Of a stretch of DNA of 64,000 bases, positions 8,807-16,714 are shown one piece after another. Both the position numbers and the translations under genes were made by a program. How positions within the stretch are numbered: the stretch's first letter is position 1; each line of letters begins with the position of its first letter. Under the pieces are notes generated by a model that was not told where the DNA came from, did not search any database, and was given only the letters and a program-made list of their open reading frames with translations. Where the stretch lies: the NCBI GenBank assembly GCA_019509785.1, contig JAEKLQ010000032.1, positions 96,654 to 160,653 of the forward strand. Reading direction: 5' to 3'. Origin of the DNA: Fibrobacterota bacterium (GTDB lineage Bacteria; Fibrobacterota; Fibrobacteria; UBA11236).

Positions 8807-10510
8807 ATGAAAAAGAGCAAGTTCTACTACGCCACCGTCGCCATCCTCATCTCCGGATTCGCCCTCATCAGCAATCGCGTGCAAGCCGGAGGGGAAAAGT
8901 TCTACTCCGATCTCATCCGCCTGGACAAGGTCGTCACCAAGATCAACGAGAACTACGTGGAGGACGTTTCCTCCGAGGAACTCGTCGACGCGGCCATCGG
9001 CGGCATCCGTTCCATCCTCGATCCCCATACGGCCTATTTCACCCCCAAGGATTACGAGGACCTGAAGGTCAACACCGAAGGCGAATTCGGGGGCCTGGGG
9101 ATCCAGATCGGGATCCGCGACGGGATCCTCACCGTGGTCTCGCCCCTGGCCGGGACGCCCGCGCACCGCATGGGGTTGCAGGCGGGCGACAAGATCATCC
9201 GCATCGATACCCTCAGCACCCAAGGCATTTCCATCGACGACGCCGTGGAGAAGCTACGCGGAAAGCCCGGTTCCCCGGTGAAGATCCAGATCCTGCGCGA
9301 GGGCATGCCCGAACCCATGGAATTCAATATCGTGCGCGAGGTGATCAAGATCGAGAGCGTGCCTTACGCGGCCATGATCAACGATTCCACCGGATACGTG
9401 AAGATTACCCAGTTCGCCAAGCGCACCGGCGAGGATCTCGAAGAGCGCATCAACGATCTCAAGAAGAAAGACATGAAATCCCTCATCCTCGACTTGCGCG
9501 TGAACCCGGGCGGCCTTTTGAACCAGGCCATTTCGGTCTCCGAGCTGTTCCTGGATAAGAACCAGATGGTGGTGTACACCAAGGGCCGCGTGAAATCCCA
9601 GAACCAGGAGTACCACAGCCGGCGCAATCCCATCTGGACCAAGAAGTTGGTGGTGCTGGTGAACGAAAACTCGGCTTCGGCCTCGGAAATCGTGGCGGGC
9701 GCGATGCAGGATTGGGACCGCGCCATCGTGCTGGGCGAACCCTCCTTCGGCAAAGGTTCGGTGCAAACGATTTTGCCTCTCGACGGGCAGCAGAATACCC
9801 TCAAGCTGACCACGGCCTATTACTACACCCCCGCGGGCCGCTGCATCAATAAGCCCGAGAACGCGGTGCGCTTCAAGAAGGCGCAAACAGATTCCGCCCG
9901 GAAGGACACCACCTGGTTCTATACCAAGGCGGGCCGCAAGGTACTGGCCGGCGGCGGTATCACCCCGGACGTGATCCTGGCGGGACGCAAATACACCCGT
10001 TACGATCAGGAGCTGCTCCGCAAGACGATGTTCTTCAATTACGTGATCAAGAAGCGTAACGACATCGCCAAGCGCCAGAAAATCACCCCGGACTTCACCG
10101 TCTCCAAGGACGTCCTGGACGACTTCCGGAAATTCGTCTATACCGATACCACCTTCACGCGCTTCAAGAGCGCCTCCATGATCGCCCTGGACAATTTCCG
10201 CGACGTGGTGAAGAAGGAAAGGGCCGATCGCGATAGCTCGGTCGCGGCCGACCCCGACAAGACCCAGGTGGATCAGGCGACCAACACCTTGGACGGGATC
10301 CTTAGGGCCGAAGCCGATAAGGAATTCGAACGCAACCTGGACTTCATCGCCTACCAGCTCAAGTGCGAGCTCCTGGGAGCCGCCCTCGGCGAAGACGCCC
10401 GCACCGCCTTCGAATTGAAGAACGACAATCAGGTCATCGAGGCCAGCCGCTATCTCGCCGACCAGAAAATGTTCGCCAAGGCCTTCAAGAAGGGTAAGGA
10501 CAAAGGCTAA
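8807..10510 (+). CDS. ctpA: C-terminal processing peptidase (S41, CtpA/Prc family) with PDZ domain
   Basis: This is a periplasmic serine protease that trims or degrades proteins at their C-termini. The 567-aa product has an N-terminal signal or anchor (FYYATVAILISGFALIS), a PDZ domain at about 93-165 (GLGIQIGIRDGILTVVSPL), and the catalytic S41 core with the serine motif NSASASEIVAGAMQD (288-302) and the lysine in SFGKGSVQ (Lys316). The C-terminal half beyond about residue 400 is a less conserved helical extension. AGGGAA precedes the ATG. A second, synonymously diverged copy of the final nine codons lies just past the stop. Confidence 0.95.
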   Translation: MKKSKFYYATVAILISGFALISNRVQAGGEKFYSDLIRLDKVVTKINENYVEDVSSEELVDAAIGGIRSILDPHTAYFTPKDYEDLKVNTEGEFGGLGIQIGIRDGILTVVSPLAGTPAHRMGLQAGDKIIRIDTLSTQGISIDDAVEKLRGKPGSPVKIQILREGMPEPMEFNIVREVIKIESVPYAAMINDSTGYVKITQFAKRTGEDLEERINDLKKKDMKSLILDLRVNPGGLLNQAISVSELFLDKNQMVVYTKGRVKSQNQEYHSRRNPIWTKKLVVLVNENSASASEIVAGAMQDWDRAIVLGEPSFGKGSVQTILPLDGQQNTLKLTTAYYYTPAGRCINKPENAVRFKKAQTDSARKDTTWFYTKAGRKVLAGGGITPDVILAGRKYTRYDQELLRKTMFFNYVIKKRNDIAKRQKITPDFTVSKDVLDDFRKFVYTDTTFTRFKSASMIALDNFRDVVKKERADRDSSVAADPDKTQVDQATNTLDGILRAEADKEFERNLDFIAYQLKCELLGAALGEDARTAFELKNDNQVIEASRYLADQKMFAKAFKKGKDKG

Positions 10511-10525
10511 CCTTCTTGAAGGCCC

Positions 10526-10555
10526 GCGTTCAAAAAAGGTAAGGACAAGGGTTAA
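10526..10555 (+). pseudogene. Remnant copy of the ctpA 3' end
   Basis: Thirty bases downstream of ctpA encode AFKKGKDKG plus TAA, exactly the last nine residues and stop of ctpA (10481-10510). The remnant is in the same reading frame, 45 nt further on. The copies differ at several third-codon positions but at no amino acid. It lies after two in-frame stops and is not translated as part of ctpA. It looks like the leftover end of a diverged second copy, though chance or a local repeat cannot be excluded. Confidence 0.55.
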
Positions 10556-10581
10556 GGTTCCGGGCCGCCGGGAAAATGAAG

Positions 10582-10612
10582 AAGGCCCCGCTTTTGGCGG
10601 GGCCTTTCCGTT
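10582..10612 (+). terminator. Intrinsic terminator after ctpA
   Basis: A perfect 10-bp stem (AAGGCCCCGC / GCGGGGCCTT) with a 5-nt loop is followed by T-rich sequence. It sits between the convergent ctpA and DUF2807-type lipoprotein genes and may serve both. Confidence 0.8.
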
Positions 10613-10645
10613 TCTACCATCGGCTAATACCATCAACGCAATCGT

Positions 10646-11515
10646 CTATTTCGCGCTAGCCTGCTTGAAGGGGATGACCACGACCGGTCGGCGCGAAACC
10701 TCTTCGTAGCCGGCGCCCACCTTCGCCGCCGCTTGCGCTCCATCGATTCCCGAACCCTGCGCGGCAACTTTCCCCGCCGCCGAGCGCTTGGGCAGGCCGC
10801 GATGTTCCACCACCTTGCCCTCGCCGCTGATGTGGTAGTCGAGATGCGCCGGCGATCCCCACCATTCCACCCGGCCCGAACCGGTCAAGGCCAAGTCCAA
10901 GGTCGACTGGTAATCCATGTCCAGGAACACGTAGCCCGATCCGCTCAGGTCCACGTTGGCGTCTTCGGCCAACAGGTTCTCGGCATGGATGGCGCCTTCT
11001 CCCGCCAGGGTGGCCGTTAACGAAGCCGCGAAGCCCTCCAGATCGATGACGCCGGCGCCGTTCACGGTGGCCCTGAGATTGGTGGCCGTGCCCGAAAACA
11101 GGATTTCCCCAGAGCCGTTCAAGGTGAGATCGAGGTCGGGGAAATCGCCGCCTTCCTGGATTTCCACCGTGCCGCTTCCGTTGTGGACCAGGGAGCGTAG
11201 CCCGGGCACGACCACGGTGATTTGCGGTTCGACGGTGGGCGCGATGGTATAGGGGAGGCCGATGGTGAGGGTCCCGTTCCAGGAATCCGTCGTCAGGTAC
11301 CCGGTCAGGTTCCCGTCGGTGGTGACATAAGCCGCGTAGGCGTCGCCCGACTTCACGGTCACGTGGACGGGAGCATCCAAGCGTACGCGATCGAAGGCCG
11401 GGAGGCTGCGGGTTTCGGTAACCGCCATGCCGTTGCCTTGGGCATCCTGCACGTCCATGACCATGCATCCGGAAAGCAGAAGGGGGAGGGTCGCGAGGAT
11501 CAACCAGGTTTTCAT
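10646..11515 (-). CDS. DUF2807-type lipoprotein (GIN/auto-transporter adhesin-head-like)
   Basis: The 289-aa product starts with a lipoprotein signal (MKTWLILATLPLLLSGC; Cys17 would be lipidated). The body has the repeated beta-helix phrases typical of DUF2807: LVHNGSGTVEI, DLTLNGSGEILFSG, ATVNGAGVIDLEG, NVDLSGSGYVFL and LALTGSGRVEWWG. These proteins are envelope-associated and of unknown function. The last 50 residues are an alanine/lysine-rich tail outside the family core. The start is supported by AAGGAG 7 nt before the ATG. It is monocistronic, ending against the ctpA terminator. Confidence 0.85.
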   Translation of the reverse strand: MKTWLILATLPLLLSGCMVMDVQDAQGNGMAVTETRSLPAFDRVRLDAPVHVTVKSGDAYAAYVTTDGNLTGYLTTDSWNGTLTIGLPYTIAPTVEPQITVVVPGLRSLVHNGSGTVEIQEGGDFPDLDLTLNGSGEILFSGTATNLRATVNGAGVIDLEGFAASLTATLAGEGAIHAENLLAEDANVDLSGSGYVFLDMDYQSTLDLALTGSGRVEWWGSPAHLDYHISGEGKVVEHRGLPKRSAAGKVAAQGSGIDGAQAAAKVGAGYEEVSRRPVVVIPFKQASAK

Positions 11516-11882
11516 GTTTCGCTCCTTCGCCGACCCATTCGCCCGGGCCGGGTTCGCCGGACCTGATTAAATCAAAAGCCGGGCCAGATCTTTTCCGCCA
11601 GGGTGGGCCCTGGAAACGCCGAATTCCCGCCATAAGCCTGCCGCTTCCGCCTTCGCCGTCTACGCTATGGACAGGCCTGTCCAGCAATCGGATGATTAGC
11701 GTGTTCCCTGCGTGAAACGGAATCAGGGCCCTCCGCTCCCCGGCCTCCCCGCTCCCCGAGGCGCATAGAACTGCGCTGGGCTCCGGAAGGGAACGCGGAA
11801 GCCGTGCCGGGGCCGGCATAGGGATGAAATCGGATCCGATTTGGAGGAGCGCCGGTCCGCTCCGGGATGAACCCAGGCCCGA
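11516..11882. other. Intergenic stretch without a supported gene
   Basis: I find no credible gene in these roughly 370 bases; the open frames lack coherent coding features. The stretch should hold the promoter of the leftward lipoprotein gene and contains one notable 16-bp perfect palindrome at 11668-11683. Confidence 0.6.
11668..11683. repeat. Perfect 16-bp palindrome
   Basis: TGGACAGGCCTGTCCA is its own reverse complement. It is isolated in a non-coding stretch, about 150 bp upstream of the DUF2807-type lipoprotein start and about 200 bp downstream of the YjfB-like gene. It has no T tract, so an operator is more likely than a terminator. Confidence 0.6.
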
Positions 11883-12152
11883 TCAGGCCATGAGGTCGAT
11901 CTTACCGCCCGTGCCCGGCGGGCTTGGGGACCGCGGAGGCGGGAGCGATTCGAGCAAGCGGGAAGCGGTGTCCTTGGCCAGGTCATGGGACTTTTTGAGC
12001 AATGTCAGATTCTTGGTCGAATCCGCATTGTTGGCGGACTGCGCGCTGGCGGCTGGCTGCGCGCCGTCACCGGAATCCGAGTTGTCGCCGGAACCCGTGC
12101 TAATGGTGGGTTGCGGGGGAGGTGTCGATCCGAGGCTTGATAGGGCGTCCAT
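11883..12152 (-). CDS. YjfB-like putative motility protein
   Basis: The 89-aa product begins at ATG 12152 with MDALSSLG, has a low-complexity Ser/Asn/Gln-rich middle, then a helix STKNLTLLKKSHDLAKDTASRLLESLPP and the ending PGTGGKIDLMA. That order (MD start, LxLLKKxxDxxxxxAxxLLxxLP helix, PxxGxxIDxxA end) is the pattern of the small YjfB putative motility family. A frame extension upstream exists, but MDALSS fits the family and TAACCT lies 7 nt before it, suggesting leaderless initiation. Function is unknown; the fliJ-like gene at the window edge shows a flagellate is plausible. Confidence 0.65.
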   Translation of the reverse strand: MDALSSLGSTPPPQPTISTGSGDNSDSGDGAQPAASAQSANNADSTKNLTLLKKSHDLAKDTASRLLESLPPPRSPSPPGTGGKIDLMA

Positions 12153-12159
12153 GGGGAAG

Positions 12160-12165
12160 AGGTTA
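12160..12165 (-). promoter_or_regulatory. Candidate -10 element of the YjfB-like gene
   Basis: Read on the minus strand, TAACCT lies 7 nt before the ATG at 12152 with only CTTCCCC between. No Shine-Dalgarno sequence is present, so a leaderless transcript is suggested. Confidence 0.4.
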
Positions 12166-12213
12166 TCGCCGGCGCGGCGCGCCGTCAAGGGCCGGCGGAT
12201 TCGGACCGGTTTC

Positions 12214-12219
12214 TACATT
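12214..12219 (+). promoter_or_regulatory. Candidate -10 element of a leaderless murA transcript
   Basis: TACATT lies 6 nt before the murA ATG. The intervening TGAGGT contains GAGG but too close to the ATG to act as a normal ribosome-binding site. The divergent YjfB-like start is only 73 bp away. Confidence 0.4.
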
Positions 12220-12225
12220 TGAGGT

Positions 12226-13539
12226 ATGGCCAAAAAGTTCATCATCGAGGGCGGACGCTACCTGAAAGGGGAGATCCGCGTCAGGGGCGCCAAGAACGCG
12301 GTGACCAAGCAGATGGTGGCTTCCCTCCTGGCCCCCGGCAAATCCGTCCTCCAGAACGTGCCTGAAATCGGGGACGTGGAAATTACCAAGCAAATCCTGG
12401 CTTCCATCGGCTGCGTCGTGGCCCATGACCCGGAAGCAGGCGTGATGTCCTTGGATGCCACGCACCTTTCCACCCATCGCGTGCCGGAAGAATACTCCGG
12501 CTTGAACCGCATTCCCATCCTGATGGCCGGCGTCCTGCTTCATCGCTTCGGCGCGGCGGAAATACCCATGATGGGCGGATGCGATATCGGTCCGCGGCCG
12601 GTGGATTTCCATCTCGAGGGCTTGCGTTCCCTGGGCGCGGACATCCAATATGAAAAGGGCGTGTACCGGTTCGCCGCCAAACGGCTCACTGGAGCGCGCA
12701 TCACCTTGCCTTTCCCCAGCGTTGGCGCGACGGAAAACATCATGATGGCGGCGGCCACCGCCAAGGGCACGACCGAGATCAAGAATGCGGCCATCGAGCC
12801 GGAGATAGTGGACCTGGCCCTGTTCCTCCAGTCCATGGGAGCCATCATCACCCAAGAGACCGATCGCACCTGGGTCATCCAGGGGGTGGGCGAATTGCAT
12901 CCGGCCCAGCACCGGGTCATCAATGATCGTATCGAAGCCGCTTCCTTCGCGGTCTCCGCCATCGCCACCGGCGGCGATGTCACCATCAAGGGCGCGGATC
13001 AGCTGCATATGCTCACCTTCCTCAACTGGTTGCGGAAGGCCGGAGGCGAGTTCGAGACGGTGGAAGGGGGCATCCGCTTCGCCGGCGTGCATAGCAAGCT
13101 GAAGCCCATCGCGGTGGAAACCGGCGTCCACCCCGGCCTCATGACCGATTGGCAACAGCCGCTCGTCATCCTGCTAACCCAGGCCCACGGGATGTCGGTG
13201 ATCCACGAGACGGTATACGAGAACCGATTCGGGTATACCGAAACCCTCAACCGCATGGGCGCCAAGATCCAACTCTATAACGAATGCCTGGGCGGCCGCG
13301 ATTGCCGCTTCCGCAACCTGGGGCATCGCCATTCCGCCGTCATCATGGGGCCGACGCCATTGCAAGGCGCCTCCATCGAGATCCCCGACCTGCGCGCCGG
13401 TTTCTCGTACCTGGTGGCCGCGGCCCTCGCGAAAGGCAAAACCGTCCTTTCCGGGGTGAACTACATCGAGCGCGGGTACGATCGCGTGGTCGAGAAATTC
13501 CGGACGTTGGGCCTACCCATTTCCGTGGTCGAGGAATAA
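12226..13539 (+). CDS. murA: UDP-N-acetylglucosamine 1-carboxyvinyltransferase
   Basis: MurA catalyses the first committed step of peptidoglycan synthesis, transferring enolpyruvate from PEP to UDP-GlcNAc. The 437-aa product has the expected length and the RGAKNA motif (20-25). The active-site loop GGCDIGPRPVDFH retains Cys119, the residue alkylated by fosfomycin. SVGATENIMMAA and the C-terminal DLRAGFSYLVAAALAKG are further family signatures. The ATG is preceded by TACATT at 6 nt rather than by a normal ribosome-binding site. A ParA gene follows 42 nt downstream on the same strand. Confidence 0.96.
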   Translation: MAKKFIIEGGRYLKGEIRVRGAKNAVTKQMVASLLAPGKSVLQNVPEIGDVEITKQILASIGCVVAHDPEAGVMSLDATHLSTHRVPEEYSGLNRIPILMAGVLLHRFGAAEIPMMGGCDIGPRPVDFHLEGLRSLGADIQYEKGVYRFAAKRLTGARITLPFPSVGATENIMMAAATAKGTTEIKNAAIEPEIVDLALFLQSMGAIITQETDRTWVIQGVGELHPAQHRVINDRIEAASFAVSAIATGGDVTIKGADQLHMLTFLNWLRKAGGEFETVEGGIRFAGVHSKLKPIAVETGVHPGLMTDWQQPLVILLTQAHGMSVIHETVYENRFGYTETLNRMGAKIQLYNECLGGRDCRFRNLGHRHSAVIMGPTPLQGASIEIPDLRAGFSYLVAAALAKGKTVLSGVNYIERGYDRVVEKFRTLGLPISVVEE

Positions 13540-13581
13540 GCGGTTGCCGAAGCGTATCCGGATGAGGGGATTGCAGACGTT

Positions 13582-14487
13582 ATGACCCGGTCCTTCGCGT
13601 TCCTCAGCAAAAAGGGCGGCGTGGGTAAAACCACCTTCTGCCTCAACTGCGCCCATGCCTTGGCCTTTTCCGGCTTCCGCACCTTGCTGGTGGACATGGA
13701 CGGCCAGGCCAATCTCACCCGGCACCTCTTGCGCGGATCCCCCGGGCCCGGCCTGCCGGATATTTCCAAGGCGTTGTTGCGCCGAAGCCCGCCGGATGAA
13801 TCCATCCTCACCACCGGTTACGAAAACCTGGAATTGCTCGCGGGCAGCGCCAGCCTCGACGATCTCCCCATCCTCGATCCGCGCCTCTTGCGGGAGCCCA
13901 CCCGTTTGAAAATGATCCTGGAAGAACTATCCGGCGATTACGATTTCATCCTGGCGGACTGCCCTCCAAGCGTCAACTGGCTCACGCGCATGGGGCTTTT
14001 CGCCGTGCAAGGGGTGATCGTACCCATCCAGGCCGAGCCCTACGCCCTGCAGGGCCTGCAGGATCTGATCCCGATGCTGGACAAGATGACGGCCACGGCG
14101 CAGTTGCACAAAATCGTGGTCAACATGTACCGGGCCAATACCCAGCTGCACCAATCCATCCTACGGGAGATCGCCGAGGCCTTTCCCGGTCGCATCGCCA
14201 AGCAGGCGGTGCGCCAGACCATCCACCTGGCCGAAGCCGCCCGGGCCGGGCTCTCCATCTTCGAATACGCGCCCGCCTCCAGCGGCGCCTTGGATTTATA
14301 CGCCCTCTGCTTCGAGTTGTTCGACCTCTCGCCCGAGAAGGTGAAGGAGCGGGTGCTGGCCCGCACGGCCCCAGTTACCGGGCATGTAGGTGACGTTAGC
14401 GGATCCGCGGGCGATGGGGTACCGCAGCGCGAGCCTTCCGAAGGCGTAACGACCTTCCCCGAGTCCGGCAATTCCGATCGCGCCTAG
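13582..14487 (+). CDS. ParA/Soj-family ATPase (orphan)
   Basis: The 301-aa product carries the deviant Walker A KKGGVGKTT (10-18), Walker A' LLVDMDGQANLT and Walker B-like FILADCPPS, the order seen in ParA/Soj/MinD-type ATPases that position DNA or protein complexes. The phrase VIVPIQAEPYALQGLQDLIPML is characteristic of the chromosomal ParA subfamily. No parB or chemotaxis gene sits beside it, so its cargo is unknown. It may be co-transcribed with murA. Its stop codon directly abuts the stop of the convergent gene (TAGCTA). The last 50 residues are a non-conserved tail. Confidence 0.85.
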   Translation: MTRSFAFLSKKGGVGKTTFCLNCAHALAFSGFRTLLVDMDGQANLTRHLLRGSPGPGLPDISKALLRRSPPDESILTTGYENLELLAGSASLDDLPILDPRLLREPTRLKMILEELSGDYDFILADCPPSVNWLTRMGLFAVQGVIVPIQAEPYALQGLQDLIPMLDKMTATAQLHKIVVNMYRANTQLHQSILREIAEAFPGRIAKQAVRQTIHLAEAARAGLSIFEYAPASSGALDLYALCFELFDLSPEKVKERVLARTAPVTGHVGDVSGSAGDGVPQREPSEGVTTFPESGNSDRA

Positions 14488-15414
14488 CTAATCCCCGACG
14501 CCGAAATCCAGGCCCAAGCGCTTTCGCAGCCCTGCGTTGGCGTTATGGTTGTGCTCCCAATAGGTGTCGCGCAAAGAAGCGATCAGCACGCCTTTTTCGC
14601 CCCGGCTGTTTTCCCAGCCCAGCAAGGTATGCGGCGATGCTTCTTCTACGTGCCACGTGGTCGTGACCCCTTGCGCCTCCAAGGTCCATCGCATGGCCGG
14701 GACCGTTTCGCCCTGGGCCAGAAAGGGTTCCGGCCCGGACTTGGCCAAGACCGCTTCCGCGATGGCCAACGGGACATGCCGTTTGCGCCGTTCCCAAAGG
14801 CCCGGCACTAGGTGGATCTTCCGCGAGGTTCCGTTCGCCTGTACGGGGCCGTCGAGCTCCCTGACTAGGATGGGCATCTCGTCCTCATAATAAAGGGCGG
14901 AATCGCCTCCGGGAGGATAGGCCAAGGTCGCGATGGAGTCGCCTTCGGCCTCGAAATAGGAATGGATCTCGGAGCGCAATCCGCGCGGTCCGGGTATGAG
15001 TTGATGGAAGACGTTGCCGCACCATTCTTGCGACGTGAAGGATACTTTCCGCGGTTGCAGGAAGCGGTTGACCCCCGGCCCCGAAAGCCCCGCGAAGACC
15101 GAAGTCAGGATGGAGTAATCGTATATCCCGGTGTTGAATTTAAGGACGTGATTGAGCTTGAGGACGGGAACGCGCAACTCGCGAGGGATGCGATCGCTTT
15201 CCGCCTTGATGCGGGTGCGCGCGTCCATCTCTTCGTACACGTACACCAATACGGCTTGGCCCTTCCGCATTTCACCGTAGCGCTCCACGTCCACGGTATA
15301 ACTCGCGATTTCGGCCAGGCCGGATTTCCAATACCGCAGGAAGCCGGCGCTCGGACCGGTTCGTCCCGCCGCCGCGCCGATCGAAAGCGCGGCCAGCATT
15401 GATAATACGGTCAT
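14488..15414 (-). CDS. Conserved secreted protein of unknown function
   Basis: The 308-aa product has an N-terminal hydrophobic signal (MTVLSMLAALSIGAAAG). Its core reads WKSGLAEIASYTVDVERYGEMRKGQAVLVYVYE, then PVLKLNHVLKFNTGIYDYSILTSVF and SQEWCGNVFHQL. This resembles a family common in Bacteroidetes-type genomes that is sometimes mislabelled septum formation inhibitor Maf; it lacks Maf nucleotide-binding features. No catalytic motif is evident. It converges on the ParA gene with no intergenic space, and its start lies 34 bp from the divergent start of the CsgG-like gene, so the two promoters must interleave. Confidence 0.7.
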   Translation of the reverse strand: MTVLSMLAALSIGAAAGRTGPSAGFLRYWKSGLAEIASYTVDVERYGEMRKGQAVLVYVYEEMDARTRIKAESDRIPRELRVPVLKLNHVLKFNTGIYDYSILTSVFAGLSGPGVNRFLQPRKVSFTSQEWCGNVFHQLIPGPRGLRSEIHSYFEAEGDSIATLAYPPGGDSALYYEDEMPILVRELDGPVQANGTSRKIHLVPGLWERRKRHVPLAIAEAVLAKSGPEPFLAQGETVPAMRWTLEAQGVTTTWHVEEASPHTLLGWENSRGEKGVLIASLRDTYWEHNHNANAGLRKRLGLDFGVGD

Positions 15415-15448
15415 GTGGAGTTACCTATTCTGGGATGAAGGAATGCCG

Positions 15449-16624
15449 ATGGGTAAGATAAACCCTTTCCGCCGCATGCGCCTCTTCGCCCTTTTCTCCC
15501 TGCTTTCCATGTTCCTCGCCGCTCCCCGCGCCCAAGTGGTCAACCGCGCCGCGGTGGAGAGTTTCCTCTTGGAAGGCGAAGTGGGGAAGGCCCAGAAGAT
15601 CCTGGAAAGTTATCTGGGTTCGTCGGACCTCGCCTACCAGGACAGCGTTTATATCCTGAAGAACCTGGGCGTGCTTTATAGCTCGAGCCCCAAGCGCAAG
15701 GAGCTTGGGGACCGATACTTCTACAGGCTGCTGGATCTGGATCCCTTCGCATCCATCCATGATACCTACGCCAGCAACACCATCCTGGCCCGCTTCAAGA
15801 AGATCCGCAAGACTTATCAGTCCCAAAAGGGAGGGAAAGCCTTGGTACCGGCCGTGGCGGTTTTCGACTTCACCGGCGAGGGCCTCAAGGAGGGGGACGG
15901 GGTCGCCATGGCGCAGCAATTCATCGCGGAGATGCAACGATTGGACGTGTTCCACACCCTCGATCGCAGCAGCGTGGCGGAGACCTTCGAAAAGATGCGC
16001 ATGGCCCCGGAGAAATGCGTCAGCAAAGAATGCCGCTTGGACATCGCCCGCCGTCTGACCGCCGACGATATGGTGACGATCCATGCTTCTCGCCTGGACA
16101 CCGTCTTCACCTTCACGCTGGCCTATATCAACGTGGAAACCGGCGAAGCCACGACGACCTTGACCGAAATCTACGCCAAGCGGCCCGAGAAAATCCTCGC
16201 CGAAGGATTCAGCGATCTCGCCAATGAGCTCCAGAACCATGAGGCTGCCTTCTTGAACCTGAGCATGGAACCCACCAACACCCAATTGACCATCGATCAC
16301 TCGCCCATGGCCGCCATCGCTTCGCGGGTCCCGCTGAATCCCGGCAAACATCGCATTTGCGGGAGCAGCCCGGGATACGAGACCCTTTGCAAGGAATTCG
16401 AGGTCAAGCGCGCGGATGCGCTCACCTATTCCCTGGTTCTACTGCCCAAGGCCGGTTCGCAGATCCAGTCCCCGAAGCCTAAGGATGAGGATGAGGACGA
16501 CCCCGAAGAGACTCCCTCCGCGCCCGGCGAACCGAAGGGCTCGCATGCATTCGTCTGGTGGGTATTGGGTGGCATGACCGCCTTGGCGGTGGGCCTGGCC
16601 GTCCTCTTCGCCGCTAAGGGCTGA
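15449..16624 (+). CDS. CsgG/TolB-N-like envelope protein with PEGA-like segment and C-terminal membrane helix
   Basis: I chose ATG 15449 (391 aa) because GAAGGA ends 6 nt before it and it opens a signal-like stretch (RMRLFALFSLLSMFLAAPRAQ). Residues about 35-120 look TPR-like. The middle (VAVFDFTGEGLKEGDGVAMAQ, then CVSKECRLDIARRLTADDMV and INVETGEA) matches the CsgG/FlgO-type nucleotide-binding-like fold seen in outer-membrane accessory proteins. A PEGA-like stretch follows (TIDHSPMAAIASRVPLNPGKH), then an acidic linker and a single C-terminal helix (VWWVLGGMTALAVGLAVLFAA). Its exact role is unknown; an envelope location is inferred. Confidence 0.65.
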   Translation: MGKINPFRRMRLFALFSLLSMFLAAPRAQVVNRAAVESFLLEGEVGKAQKILESYLGSSDLAYQDSVYILKNLGVLYSSSPKRKELGDRYFYRLLDLDPFASIHDTYASNTILARFKKIRKTYQSQKGGKALVPAVAVFDFTGEGLKEGDGVAMAQQFIAEMQRLDVFHTLDRSSVAETFEKMRMAPEKCVSKECRLDIARRLTADDMVTIHASRLDTVFTFTLAYINVETGEATTTLTEIYAKRPEKILAEGFSDLANELQNHEAAFLNLSMEPTNTQLTIDHSPMAAIASRVPLNPGKHRICGSSPGYETLCKEFEVKRADALTYSLVLLPKAGSQIQSPKPKDEDEDDPEETPSAPGEPKGSHAFVWWVLGGMTALAVGLAVLFAAKG

Positions 16625-16631
16625 AACGAAA

Positions 16632-16659
16632 AAGCCGGGCGGCGATACCGACCCGGCTT
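16632..16659. terminator. Probable bidirectional terminator
   Basis: An 8-bp stem AAGCCGGG / CCCGGCTT with a 12-nt loop lies between two convergent genes, preceded by A-rich sequence on one side. The T-run is weak, so efficiency is uncertain. Confidence 0.45.
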
Positions 16660-16714
16660 CCATGAAGTTTTCCCGACTCCGGCCCCTAGAGCCTCGGCCG
16701 GATGCGCTCCGGAA

